DNA from: Blastocatellia bacterium UBA7656
GTDB taxonomy: Bacteria; Acidobacteriota; Blastocatellia; UBA7656
DNA length: 64,000 nt
Direction: 5' to 3'
NCBI GenBank assembly: GCA_002483445.1
Contig: DLHY01000155.1
Location: 1-64,000, forward strand
Part shown: positions 24,204-33,293 of the stretch, piece by piece
Layout of the letters: every line of letters begins with the position of its first letter
Position numbering within the stretch: position 1 is the stretch's first letter
Translations under genes and position numbers: made by a program
The notes under the pieces: generated by a model
What the model was told of the DNA's origin: nothing
The model's database searches: none
The model's input: only the letters and a program-made list of their open reading frames with translations

Positions 24204-25816
24204 CGCTCCTGTTCCTTTGTCGAGGAATCTGATCGAATCAGTTCCGAATCAGGCTCGCTTTCGTTTTCCGTCTGTTCCCGCTTTTGAAGTCTGCCGTAAA
24301 GCTCCGCCATTTCATAAAGCCGTTTGCCGATTTTTTTGTTCAGCGCATCCGCCCGCATTCGCCACCCCCAGTTGCCTTCGCTGCTGGCCGGAAGATTCAT
24401 CCGCGCCGATGAATCAAGCCCCAGCGCGTCCTGCATCGGGACTATGGCGAAACAGGCGACGGAAGCGAAAACCTCTCGTATGAAATCCCAGTGAATCTCT
24501 CTGCCGTTTGAGCGAAGATATTTCAAACATCGCTTGCGCTCGCGTTTGATCTGTTCTTCGTCGCGCGTCGACCCTCGACCCGCCCGACTGTCGAACCACC
24601 CAAGTGTCGTATCGTTGTCGTGCGTGCCGGTGTAGACCACGGAGTTTGGCGTGTAGTTGTGCGGCAGATCGATGTTCGAACTGTCGGAACTGAAAGCGAA
24701 CTGAAGTATTCGCATACCGGGCAGACCGAAATCATCGCGCAAGGCTTCGACGTCGGGCGTGATCACGCCGAGGTCTTCAGCGATGATCGGAAGCTCTTCG
24801 AAAGTTTTTTTCAGGACGGTCAGCAACTCGCGCCCCGGAACTTCGACCCATCGGCCACGCTCTGCGGTCTTGTCCCCGGCAGGCACTTCCCAGCAGGCGG
24901 CGAACCCGCGAAAGTGATCGAGGCGGATGATGTCGAACAGTTTGAAATTGGCCTTGAACCTGTCTATCCACCACCGAAAGCCTGTCTCTTTCATCCTCTC
25001 CCAATCGTAAATGGGATTGCCCCAGAGTTGACCTGTCTTGCTGAAATAATCGGGCGGCACGCCCGCGATGACGAGAGGATTCCCCTCATAGTCAAGCTTG
25101 AATGATTCAGGATGAGTCCACACATCGGCAGAGTCGTAAGAGACGAAAATAGGGATATCGCCGATGATCTTTATCCCGCGCTCACGGGCATACTCTTTCA
25201 GAGCAAGCCATTGATTGAAGAAAAGATATTGATAAAACTTTTCTGCAAGGATTTGATCTCTCAGTTTTTCTTTTGCCGCTGCCATCTCTTCTTTGTCGCG
25301 CCTTGCGAGTCGAGGCGACCAGCGATTCCACGCCGCGCCGTGATGCTCATTCTTCAAAGCGCGAAACAATGCATAGTCATCCAGCCATCCGTCTTCTTCG
25401 CGGCAAAAATCGAGAAAACCGGCGCAAACCTCCGAGTCGTCCGTGCATTTGAAATTATCGAACGCGCGGGCAAGCAGGGAATTTTTGTACTCGATCACCC
25501 GACCGAATTCGATTCTTTCGTGTGAAAATTGCGGAACGTGTTCGATGTCCGAAATGGACAGAAGCCCGAGGGCTGCAAGTCGCTCAGGGCTTACGAGCAG
25601 AGGATTCCCGGCGAAAGCGGAAAAGCATTGATAGGGAGAATCTCCGTACCCTGTGGGACCCAGGGGCAACATCTGCCAGAGGCTCTGTCCCGAAGCCTCA
25701 AGAAAATCGACGAACGTATAAGCCTCATCTCCGAGATCGCCTATGCCGAAGCGAGAAGGGAAGGATGTGGGGTGCAGCAGGATTCCGCTTGATCTTTGAA
25801 AAGCCATGTTTTTCAT
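24200..25816 (-). CDS. malQ: 4-alpha-glucanotransferase (amylomaltase)
   Basis: 538 residues from ATG at 25816, family GH77. SFPSRFGIGDLGDEAY opens the fold, IIRLDHFRGF contains the catalytic nucleophile Asp, IIAEDLGVITPDV the acid/base Glu, and TGTHDNDTTLGWF the third carboxylate. It disproportionates maltodextrins to feed phosphorylase. An upstream open frame would add 23 residues, but neither start has a strong ribosome site. It is the first gene of an operon with the degenerate ligase. Divergent from the cyclase gene, sharing an AT-rich promoter region. Confidence 0.93.
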   Translation of the reverse strand: MKNMAFQRSSGILLHPTSFPSRFGIGDLGDEAYTFVDFLEASGQSLWQMLPLGPTGYGDSPYQCFSAFAGNPLLVSPERLAALGLLSISDIEHVPQFSHERIEFGRVIEYKNSLLARAFDNFKCTDDSEVCAGFLDFCREEDGWLDDYALFRALKNEHHGAAWNRWSPRLARRDKEEMAAAKEKLRDQILAEKFYQYLFFNQWLALKEYARERGIKIIGDIPIFVSYDSADVWTHPESFKLDYEGNPLVIAGVPPDYFSKTGQLWGNPIYDWERMKETGFRWWIDRFKANFKLFDIIRLDHFRGFAACWEVPAGDKTAERGRWVEVPGRELLTVLKKTFEELPIIAEDLGVITPDVEALRDDFGLPGMRILQFAFSSDSSNIDLPHNYTPNSVVYTGTHDNDTTLGWFDSRAGRGSTRDEEQIKRERKRCLKYLRSNGREIHWDFIREVFASVACFAIVPMQDALGLDSSARMNLPASSEGNWGWRMRADALNKKIGKRLYEMAELYGRLQKREQTENESEPDSELIRSDSSTKEQER

Positions 25817-25906
25817 CCGGCATTGTGCCTCAAAAAGAGAAAGAGTCAAAGCGATTGTATAATCAGCGAGTCGAGTTGCTATCATACCGGGCGAAAGGAG
25901 ACTCAG

Positions 25907-26734
25907 ATGTTGACGGGCAAAGTGAAAGGATTTCCGATTTTTGCATTGCTGATTTCATCGCTGTTGTTGATTGCGACCTCCGCGGCGCAGACGAAAAGAG
26001 CGCGTCCTTCAGACGACGGACTGCTTGAGCGCGCGCTCAGGGGAAGGGCGCGAATAATCGACCTCTCGCATACGTTGAGCGCAGGAGCGCCAGCCTTCGG
26101 CGGCGAACGCGACGCTTTTCGCTACGAGAAACTCGCCGACATAAATAAAGAAGGCTACGCAGCAGGCGCGTTTCGCGTGCCTGAGCATTTCGGCACTCAC
26201 CTCGATGCGCCGGGTCATTTCATAGCTTCGAAGGAAACGGTTGATCGGATCCCGGTGAAAAAATTCATCGCGCCCGCGGCGGTAATCGATATTCGCTCGA
26301 AGGTCAAAGACAACCCCGATTATCGCCTGACGGTCGCTGACATCAAGGCGTGGGAGAGGGGCGGCCCCATCCCCACGGGCGCGGCAGTGTTGTTGCTCAC
26401 GGGCTGGTCTGCTCGCTGGGTTGATGCAAACAGGTATCGCAACCCTGATGCCGACGGCGCTCTGCACTTTCCGGGTTTTTCAGAAGAGGCCATCGAGTAT
26501 CTGATCAAAAACACACGGATAGTCGCGCTCGGCATAGACACACTCTCGATTGACTATGGCGCGTCGAAGGACTTCGCCGGACACAAGCTCTCGCACGCAA
26601 ACGGGCTTTATCACATTGAGAACCTCACGAACCTCGACAGCCTGCCCGCCCGAGGGGCAGTCATCATCGTTGCGCCGCTCTCGATCGAAGGCGGATCAGG
26701 CAGCCCTGCTCGTGTGCTGGCTCTCGCGCCGTGA
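25907..26734 (+). CDS. secreted cyclase-family (kynurenine formamidase-like) hydrolase
   Basis: 275 residues from ATG at 25907, with GAAAGGAG upstream. A signal peptide (FPIFALLISSLLLIATSAAQ) precedes the domain. RIIDLSHTLS and HFGTHLDAPGHF are the metal-binding signature of the cyclase/formamidase superfamily, which hydrolyses amides or lactones with zinc or manganese. Secretion argues against the tryptophan pathway role of cytoplasmic KynB. TATAAT at about 25857 may be its -10 box, pointing away from malQ. Confidence 0.82.
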   Translation: MLTGKVKGFPIFALLISSLLLIATSAAQTKRARPSDDGLLERALRGRARIIDLSHTLSAGAPAFGGERDAFRYEKLADINKEGYAAGAFRVPEHFGTHLDAPGHFIASKETVDRIPVKKFIAPAAVIDIRSKVKDNPDYRLTVADIKAWERGGPIPTGAAVLLLTGWSARWVDANRYRNPDADGALHFPGFSEEAIEYLIKNTRIVALGIDTLSIDYGASKDFAGHKLSHANGLYHIENLTNLDSLPARGAVIIVAPLSIEGGSGSPARVLALAP

Positions 26735-26740
26735 GTGCGG

Positions 26741-26891
26741 AGTGGGGGAGTGGGGGAGTGGGGGAGTGGAGGAAGCTTTGGAATCCTGCATCCGATTCTC
26801 CGCACTCGCCTGTTCAAATCTGCTTTCTCGTTCTTTCGTCACTTCGCCCATACGCCCATACTCCCATACGCCCATACTCCCACACTCCCCC
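26741..26891. repeat. octamer array with inverted counterpart
   Basis: AGTGGGGG occurs three times plus AGTGGAGG at 26741-26772. CCCATACG/CCCATACT units alternate at 26847-26891, forming the opposite arm with mismatches. The spacer is about 75 bases. It follows the cyclase stop and precedes the SIS gene. Confidence 0.75.
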
Positions 26892-26959
26892 TTGACTCAG
26901 GGCGCACGGGCCAATATAACTACATTTCCGCGCGTGGAAGATAAGACTAAAGGATGGCA

Positions 26960-27703
26960 ATGAAACGAAATCGCAATTCCGTGATGGCTTCACCATCTGT
27001 CGGCAACGGCGATGAGGATTTCACCTTGAATGCTTCAGGCGTCGGCGGGGTCGGAGTCGCTCCCCGAAAGCACGTGGGAAACGGAAATGATCATCACCCG
27101 GACGCGATGTCCGGGGCCATCGAAGGATTTTTCGATCTGGCTTTGGATGAGATCAGCAGCCTTCGCGAACGAATCGATATGGAGGCCATCGAGCGGGCGG
27201 CGCGGTTGATAATCGAGTGTGAATCCCTCGGCGGGCGCGTTCATGTGACCGGCATAGGCAAAAGCGAACACGTCGCCCGATACCTGGCATCATTGTTCTC
27301 TTCGACAGGGACGGCGGCTTATTTCCTCCACGCTACCGAATGCGCTCACGGTTCAGCCGGACAGGCCCGCGAGAACGATGTGGCTATTGCAATCTCCAAC
27401 AGCGGAACTACGCCTGAACTCCTGTTCGCCGTCGACGCGCTTCGCAATATAGGAATAAAGATCATCGCCGTGTCAGGATCAATGGATTCCGCTCTCGCAG
27501 AAGTCGCCGATGTTACGATATGCTCCGGCGTGTTTAATGAAGGAGGCGAGTTGAATCTCGTCCCGCGTGTGAGCATAATAGGAAAGCTCTTTGTGTTATG
27601 CGCGCTGTCGGTCGTGCTTGAAACTCACAAGGGGCTGACCCGCGAGCAGTACGCCCGCTGGCATCCCGGCGGCGCGCTTGGTCGTCTGGCTCGCGGCGAA
27701 TGA
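26960..27703 (+). CDS. SIS-domain sugar-phosphate isomerase (KdsD-like), no CBS domains
   Basis: About 247 residues. An N-terminal tail of ~50 residues is low-complexity (glycine, asparagine and histidine), followed by a sugar isomerase domain: VTGIGKSEHVARYLASLFSS, ISNSGTTPELL and the closing WHPGGALGR, typical of arabinose-5-phosphate isomerase of LPS synthesis. The usual pair of CBS domains is absent; the chain stops just after HPGGALGR. It may act on another sugar phosphate. ATG at 26960 has AAAGGA five bases upstream; 26954 is an alternative. Confidence 0.8.
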   Translation: MKRNRNSVMASPSVGNGDEDFTLNASGVGGVGVAPRKHVGNGNDHHPDAMSGAIEGFFDLALDEISSLRERIDMEAIERAARLIIECESLGGRVHVTGIGKSEHVARYLASLFSSTGTAAYFLHATECAHGSAGQARENDVAIAISNSGTTPELLFAVDALRNIGIKIIAVSGSMDSALAEVADVTICSGVFNEGGELNLVPRVSIIGKLFVLCALSVVLETHKGLTREQYARWHPGGALGRLARGE

Positions 27704-28201
27704 TCCGGGCGCGACCAGATGTATTAAAGGCGAATCCCCCTCGCTGCGCGTCATAGTGTCCTCTCATAAGCCTGCACTTCCCCAGGTTTCGGGTACAACA
27801 TTTTTATTGATGTTTCTCCTACAGAATGTTATTTAATGGCTGTTGCCAAAGATGGATTCCCTCAGGTGTTGGAAGTCGCGGCACAACACCTGAATACAGA
27901 AATTCAGATTTTGCTTTGATTTGACGCTCCCTGTTGTATTGTGAAGAGGTTCATTCATCAAAACTGATTCTGCGTTACTCTCTCCCCGCGCGGAACCGGC
28001 GTTTGAGAGGTGAGGGCGAAGATTTCTTTATTGCCCAGACACATCGCCACGCTGTAAGCATCGGAAATCATTGTGATTCTTATGTCCGTCTGAAATCATC
28101 CGCCTTTCGGATGGCATATCTGAAGATTTATTTTTTGAGACCATCCGGCCCTGGCTTTCAATCCCGGTACTGTGAGGCTGTTAAGACAGTCAGGAGAAAA
28201 A
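27704..28201. other. 500-base intergenic region before the chemosensory cluster
   Basis: Contains one strong hairpin (27862-27893) and is otherwise featureless. An open frame at 27934-28251 has no ribosome site and overlaps the response-regulator start. The cluster's promoter must lie here or just downstream but is not recognisable. Confidence 0.45.
27862..27893. promoter_or_regulatory. 10-bp perfect inverted repeat
   Basis: TCAGGTGTTG and CAACACCTGA pair around a 12-base loop. There is no T tract, so it is either a weak terminator for the SIS gene or an operator for the cluster. Confidence 0.45.
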
Positions 28202-28651
28202 ATGGAAACCAAGAGAATTCTCATGGCCGAAGACAACCGCAACGACGTTGAGCTTACGCTCACGGCTCTGGCCGAGCACAACCTCGCCAATGAAGTCGTC
28301 GTGGCGCGCGATGGCGTCGAGGCGCTTGATTATCTTTATCGCCGCGGGCGCTTCGAAGGGAGGCCGAACGGAAACCCTCTGGTCATATTTCTCGATCTCA
28401 AGATGCCTAGAATGGACGGCCTCGAAGTGCTGCGGCATATCAAGGGCGATCCTGATTTGAAAACGATACCGGTGGTTGTTTTGACTTCTTCTGCTGAAGA
28501 GCAGGACGTAGTTGAAAGCTACAACCTCGGAGTCAATGCCTACGTCGTCAAGCCGGTCGTGTTCGATAGCTTCATCGAAGCGGTCAAGCAACTCGGCCTG
28601 TTCTGGGTTTTGATAAACGAGCCGCCGCCGGGAAGCGTAGGAAAGTTTTAG
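28202..28651 (+). CDS. response regulator, Rcp1-type receiver
   Basis: 149 residues from ATG at 28202 (AGGAGAAAA upstream). A single receiver domain: AEDNRNDVELTLTAL, phospho-Asp in IFLDLKMPRMDGLEV, Lys in YVVKPVVFDSF. The DxRNDxEL start and long tail are typical of Rcp1-like regulators that serve phytochrome-type or PAS kinases by direct contact. It is the first gene of the chemosensory cluster, 21 bases before a hybrid kinase that could phosphorylate it. Confidence 0.88.
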   Translation: METKRILMAEDNRNDVELTLTALAEHNLANEVVVARDGVEALDYLYRRGRFEGRPNGNPLVIFLDLKMPRMDGLEVLRHIKGDPDLKTIPVVVLTSSAEEQDVVESYNLGVNAYVVKPVVFDSFIEAVKQLGLFWVLINEPPPGSVGKF

Positions 28652-28672
28652 CTGCTGACAAGGATGAGAAGT

Positions 28673-30595
28673 ATGACAGTCCATCTGAAGATTCTGCTGC
28701 TTGATGACAGCCCCAATGACGCGGAGCTTGTCATCGCTGCTATCGAGGAATCGGGATACTCCTGTCAGTATGATCGCGTCGAAACGCGCGAGGATTTTCT
28801 GGCGCGTCTCGATGCCGGTTATGACCTTATAGTTTCAGATTACGGCCTGCCGTCTTATGACGGACTTGCCGCGCTTAAAGCCGTTCGCGGGCGTGACCTT
28901 GAAATCCCTTTCATACTCGTTTCCGGGACGGTGGGCGAAGAAGTGGCAATAGAGAGCCTCAAGGCGGGAGCCACCGATTACGTGATGAAAAACCGGCTCT
29001 CAAGGCTCGGCCCTGTCGTCCGTCGCGCGCTTCGCGAATGCGAAGAGAGACGGCAGCGCCGAGAGGCTGAAATCTCTCTGCGCGAATCTGAAGAAAAATT
29101 CCGCGCCATATTTCAGGAGTCGCTCGACCTGATAATGACTATCGATGGCGAGGCCGGGCTGATACTTCAAGTCAATCCGGCAGCGCAAAGAAACCTCGGC
29201 TACGAGACAGAGGCTTTGACCGGAAAACATTTTTCGATCCTCTTTCCTGAGGCTTCGAAAAGCTCGCGGAAAGATTTGCTCAATGAGTTGCGAGTGCGCG
29301 GAGCCGTATTCGAATCGCAGGAAATTCAGCGACAGGACGGCTCCGTATGCCTTATGGATCTGACGGCGAACCTGATCCCGTGGGGCAAAGGCAAAGCGGT
29401 GCTTGCTACTTTCCGCGATGTCACCGAGCGCAAACACCTCGAAGATCAGCTTCACCACTCGCAGAAGCTGGAAGCCATGGGCCGTCTTGCCGGAGGGATC
29501 GCTCACGACTTCAACAACCTCATCACCGCGATAATCGGCTACAGCCAGATTGCCCTGACCCGACTGGCAACCGGAAACTCGCCCTTCGACGAAATCGAAG
29601 AAGTGATCAAGGCAGGCAAGCGCGCCGCAAGCCTGACCTCTCAGTTGCTTGCTTTCTCGCGCAAACAGATCGTGCAGCCTAAAATTTTAGACCTCAACGA
29701 AATCATCTCCGACCTCAGAAAAATGCTCGCGCGGTTGATAGGCGAAGACGTGCAGTTGAGCGTTGCCCTCGATCCTGCGCTCGGACCTGTGAAAGTCGAC
29801 CGGGGACATATAGAGCAGGTCATAGTCAATCTCGCCGTCAATGCCCGCGACGCCATGCCGGAGGGAGGAAAACTTTCTATTCAAACCGAAACCATTCTCC
29901 TCGATGAACCCTCTGTCCTGCATTCAGGCTGTCAGCCCGGAGCATATACCGTGCTTTCAATATCAGACACCGGAGCGGGAATGGACTCTGAGACGCAGTC
30001 TCGAATCTTCGAGCCGTTCTTCACCACCAAAGAGAAAGGCAAGGGGACGGGGCTGGGGCTTTCAACCGCCTATGGCATCGTTCGACAAAGCAGCGGCGCA
30101 ATCACGGTCGAGAGCGAGCCTGGGCGCGGAACCACTTTTCATATTTACCTGCCCGTCGTAAAAGAGGCTGACTCGTCTGCTGAAGAAAAGAATGCCGACG
30201 AAAGCGCGACGCCGGGAAGCGAAACCATACTTCTGGTCGAAGACGACGCAGGCATTCGCGGTCTCGTGAGAAGAGTTCTTGAGATGAACGGCTATCGCGT
30301 CTTCGAATCGGAAGACGCGGAAGAAGCCATCGAGAAATACCACGCTCATAAGGAAAGCATCAATCTCATACTGACCGATGTGGTTATGCCGGGGATGAGC
30401 GGAAGACAGATGACCGGCTCGCTCGGCCCGCTCCGCCCCGAAACCAAAGTGCTGTACATGTCCGGTTACACGGGAGATTCCCTCAGCGGTCAAACCGATC
30501 TCGCATCGGATCACCCGTTCATACAAAAGCCGTTCACTCTCGATGACCTTGCCCGGAAAGTGCGCGAAGTCCTCGAAGGCCGTACTGCGAGGTGA
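28673..30595 (+). CDS. hybrid histidine kinase REC-PAS-HisKA-HATPase-REC
   Basis: 640 residues. N-terminal receiver (1-125, SDYGLPSYDGL), PAS (about 145-265), dimerisation and phospho-His helix (GGIAHDFNNLITAIIGYSQ), ATPase with the N box VNLAVNARDAM and GKGTGLGLS, and a C-terminal receiver (ILTDVVMPGMSG). No transmembrane segment, so it senses in the cytoplasm or relays a signal. It shares its domain order and many segments with 40150-42132 at the other end of the cluster, so one is a duplicate. ATG at 28673 is chosen for its AAGG spacing. Confidence 0.9.
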   Translation: MTVHLKILLLDDSPNDAELVIAAIEESGYSCQYDRVETREDFLARLDAGYDLIVSDYGLPSYDGLAALKAVRGRDLEIPFILVSGTVGEEVAIESLKAGATDYVMKNRLSRLGPVVRRALRECEERRQRREAEISLRESEEKFRAIFQESLDLIMTIDGEAGLILQVNPAAQRNLGYETEALTGKHFSILFPEASKSSRKDLLNELRVRGAVFESQEIQRQDGSVCLMDLTANLIPWGKGKAVLATFRDVTERKHLEDQLHHSQKLEAMGRLAGGIAHDFNNLITAIIGYSQIALTRLATGNSPFDEIEEVIKAGKRAASLTSQLLAFSRKQIVQPKILDLNEIISDLRKMLARLIGEDVQLSVALDPALGPVKVDRGHIEQVIVNLAVNARDAMPEGGKLSIQTETILLDEPSVLHSGCQPGAYTVLSISDTGAGMDSETQSRIFEPFFTTKEKGKGTGLGLSTAYGIVRQSSGAITVESEPGRGTTFHIYLPVVKEADSSAEEKNADESATPGSETILLVEDDAGIRGLVRRVLEMNGYRVFESEDAEEAIEKYHAHKESINLILTDVVMPGMSGRQMTGSLGPLRPETKVLYMSGYTGDSLSGQTDLASDHPFIQKPFTLDDLARKVREVLEGRTAR

Positions 30596-30599
30596 CTCG

Positions 30600-31076
30600 A
30601 TGGGTCTCTCAAATCAACTGGTCGCTTTTACTCTCGATGAGCAGAGATTCGCCCTGAGCCTCGCTTCAGTAGACGAGGCCGCGCGCATGATGGAAATCAC
30701 CCCGCTCCCCCACGCGCCTGATTCGGTGCTGGGAGTGGTCAATATACGAGGTCGAATAATTCCCGTATTCAATCTCCGCAAACGTTTTCATCTGCCCGAA
30801 CGTGAGGTCGAGGTGAGCGATCAGTTGTTGATCGCCCGCTCGTCGCACAGAACAGTCGCGCTTGCCGTCGATGAAGTGTCGGGATTCATCGAATGCGCGG
30901 ATGAAAGAATAGTTGCCGCCGACGCCATTCTGCCCCAAATCGATTATGTCGAGGGAGTGCTGAGACTCGACGATGGAATCCTGCTCATTCACAACCTCGA
31001 TTTGTTTCTCTCGCTCGATGAGGAAGAATCGCTCGACGAATGTATGAAGGTCGAACATGGCCATCAACCACTCTGA
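30600..31076 (+). CDS. cheW: chemotaxis coupling protein CheW
   Basis: 158 residues, a complete CheW fold: VAFTLDEQRFALSL at the start, the HAPDSVLGVVNIRGRIIPVFNLRKRF core and VDEVSGF. It links receptors to CheA in the array. GAGGTGA, overlapping the preceding kinase stop, is its ribosome site. Its last codons overlap cheR by 20 bases, so the two are translationally coupled. Confidence 0.92.
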   Translation: MGLSNQLVAFTLDEQRFALSLASVDEAARMMEITPLPHAPDSVLGVVNIRGRIIPVFNLRKRFHLPEREVEVSDQLLIARSSHRTVALAVDEVSGFIECADERIVAADAILPQIDYVEGVLRLDDGILLIHNLDLFLSLDEEESLDECMKVEHGHQPL

Positions 31077-32502
31077 AGCGTTGCTTGCACAGGTGGCCGA
31101 AACGTTGAAGTCGAAAACCGGCCTGCGATTTCAATCGGATCGCCGAGGCGATCTTCAACGCGGCATCCAGTCTGCCGCCCGCGAGATGGGCTTTGACGAC
31201 TGGCAATCGCTCGCCTGCTGGCTCCTCGATTCTCCGCTTGCCCGAAAAGATATCGAAACGCTGGCCCGCCATCTCACCGTCGGCGAAACTTACTTCCGCC
31301 GCGACCAGAAAGTATTCGAATTTCTGGAGCAGACCATACTGCCGGAAATAGCCCTCACGCGCAGGCCGCACGACAGAAGGCTTAGAATCTGGAGCGCGGG
31401 CTGCTCGACAGGCGAGGAGCCGTATTCAATCGCGATCTCCGTTCAAAGAGCCATCCCCGACTGGAAAGAGTGGAACATCACGCTTCTTGCCACAGAGATT
31501 CACCTCCGCCTCGTCGAGAAGGCCCGCACGGGAGTTTATCGCCAGTGGTCTTTTCGCAATTGCCCCGACTGGCTCAAACAGTTATATTTCACGCGAAAAG
31601 ACAACGACTTCGAAATCGCCCCCCCGATCCGCAAAATGGTTTCATTCGATTATCTCAATCTCGCTGAAGATGTCTACCCGTCGCTCTCTACGGGGACGAA
31701 CGCGATGGATGTCATATTCTGCCGAAACGTGTTGATGTATTTCGACGCGGAAGCGGCTCGAAGAGCCATCGACTCTTTCCATCGATCCTTAGTCGATGGC
31801 GGATGGCTGGTTGCGGGAGTGACGGACGCGCCTTCGAGTTTTTATTCGCGCTTCGAGCCGATCAGTTTTCAGGGCGCGACCCTGTACAGAAAATCATCGC
31901 GAAAGACGCCTGTGAGCCTGCCGAAAAAAGAGATCGCGTTTCCCGCTCCGCCCGTCGTCGGGCAAAAGAGCGAGTCGAGAGAGAAGAAGGAATTTCCCGT
32001 CGTCGAAGACCCGATTCGGATTGCGCGCGGGTTTTACGATGAGGGCCGATACGAGGAAGCCATCACAGAGCTTGAAAAATCCCTCTCTCGCGGATTGCCG
32101 AAATCGGAAGCGATGGCGCTCATGGCTCGCTCCTTTGCGAATCAGGGGCGGCTGGAAGAAGCGCGCGAGTGGTGCCAGCGAGCCTTGCTTCGCGACAAAC
32201 TCGACGCCAGACTTCATTACCTGCTGGCGGTGATCGTAGAGGAAGAGGGAAAGCCGCAGGATGCTGTCATCGCGCTCAACCGCGCGCTTTATATCGATTC
32301 GAACTTCGTGATGGCTCACTTCAAGCTGGCCGGTATCAAACTTCGATTGGGCAAGAGCAAAGAGTCGCGCAAACATTTCCAACACGCGATGTCGCTTCTC
32401 GCCGCTCGGCGCGATGATGAAATCCTTCCCGAATCGGAAGGCATAACAGTCGAGAGGCTCAGGTCGATCATTCGAGCGATTGTCGAGGAGTCCTCGATGT
32501 AA
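31057..32502 (+). CDS. cheR: chemoreceptor methyltransferase CheR with TPR tail
   Basis: 481 residues. Residues 1-275 are a CheR domain: ARHLTVGETYFRRD, the S-adenosylmethionine loop WSAGCSTGEEPYSIA and DVIFCRNVLMYFD. After a proline-rich linker a TPR region (about 325-450; EEAITELEKSLSRG, LDARLHYLLAVIVEE) follows. TPR-tailed CheR proteins occur in non-flagellar chemosensory systems, where the tail recruits partners. It methylates glutamates of the MCP encoded three genes on. Confidence 0.93.
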   Translation: MAINHSEALLAQVAETLKSKTGLRFQSDRRGDLQRGIQSAAREMGFDDWQSLACWLLDSPLARKDIETLARHLTVGETYFRRDQKVFEFLEQTILPEIALTRRPHDRRLRIWSAGCSTGEEPYSIAISVQRAIPDWKEWNITLLATEIHLRLVEKARTGVYRQWSFRNCPDWLKQLYFTRKDNDFEIAPPIRKMVSFDYLNLAEDVYPSLSTGTNAMDVIFCRNVLMYFDAEAARRAIDSFHRSLVDGGWLVAGVTDAPSSFYSRFEPISFQGATLYRKSSRKTPVSLPKKEIAFPAPPVVGQKSESREKKEFPVVEDPIRIARGFYDEGRYEEAITELEKSLSRGLPKSEAMALMARSFANQGRLEEAREWCQRALLRDKLDARLHYLLAVIVEEEGKPQDAVIALNRALYIDSNFVMAHFKLAGIKLRLGKSKESRKHFQHAMSLLAARRDDEILPESEGITVERLRSIIRAIVEESSM

Positions 32503-32527
32503 CGCAATCTGCCAGATTGCGCCACTC

Positions 32528-32638
32528 TTTCTGAGGAGCCGCGGATGTACAACAGGCTGCCAGCCTGTTGACACTCTGAAAGCATGAAAATTCGGGGAAG
32601 CAGCAGGCTGGCCGACGACTGTACATTTTCGGAGGAGA
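32528..32638 (+). repeat. GGCTGCCAGCC-type palindromic repeat ending in a ribosome site
   Basis: CAACAGGCTgccAGCCTGTTG at 32550-32570 is a perfect hairpin. ACTCTGAAAGCATGAAAATT follows, then a decayed second palindrome. TGTAC at the left and TGTACAT at the right close an outer stem. It ends TTTTCGGAGGAG, the Shine-Dalgarno sequence of the next cheW. Confidence 0.75.
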
Positions 32639-32645
32639 GCGCGCA

Positions 32646-33269
32646 ATGAATCAACAGACCGACGACGGACGAAAGATAATCGACTGGAGCGAGATTCATC
32701 GCCGCCTTCAGTCGGCGCGCGCTGCGCTCGAAGGCGCAATCAGACTCACGCCTGACGAAAAGAAAGCGATCCTCAGAGAAAGGGCCAGAGCGATGGCCGC
32801 AGAGCCGCCGCCAATACAGCGGGACGAGATGATAGAGGTCGTCGAGTTCAATCTCGCTTATGAGAATTATGCGGTCGAGTCGCGATTCGTCCGCGAGGTT
32901 TACCCCCTGCGCGAGTACACGCCGCTTCCCGGAGCGCCGCCCTTCGTGCTAGGTCTAATCAACGTTCGAAGCCAGATACTTTCGGTCCTCGATATGAGAA
33001 AATTCTTCGACCTGCCCGAAAAAGGGCTGACCGATCTCAACAAAGTCATCATAGTGCGCCATCGCGATATGGAAGTCGGGCTGCTTGCCGATTCGATCAT
33101 GGGCGCAAGACGTGTGCGAGCGGATGAGATTCAATCGTCGTTGCCTACGCTTGCAGGCATAAGGGCTGAATTTCTCAAAGGAGTCACACGGGAGAGACTG
33201 ACCATCCTCGACCTTGAAAAGATACTTTCCGATAAAAGGATCATCGTGAGCGAAGAAGTCGAGGAGTGA
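32646..33269 (+). CDS. cheW: CheW-like coupling protein with N-terminal helix
   Basis: 207 residues. The first ~65 residues form a charged helix (LTPDEKKAILRERARAMAAEP) absent from ordinary CheW, then a CheW domain with VEFNLAYENYAVESRFVREV and PFVLGLINVRSQILSVLDMRKFF. Two CheW genes of different length in one locus are usual for alternative-function chemosensory systems. The leader, including the ribosome site, is supplied by the repeat at 32528-32638. Confidence 0.88.
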   Translation: MNQQTDDGRKIIDWSEIHRRLQSARAALEGAIRLTPDEKKAILRERARAMAAEPPPIQRDEMIEVVEFNLAYENYAVESRFVREVYPLREYTPLPGAPPFVLGLINVRSQILSVLDMRKFFDLPEKGLTDLNKVIIVRHRDMEVGLLADSIMGARRVRADEIQSSLPTLAGIRAEFLKGVTRERLTILDLEKILSDKRIIVSEEVEE

Positions 33270-33293
33270 ATCACGCAGACGGAGGCTGAAGGA

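Noticed and set aside
27934..28251. 105-codon plus-strand frame before the response regulator
   Set aside because: No ribosome site, and it overlaps the well supported start at 28202.
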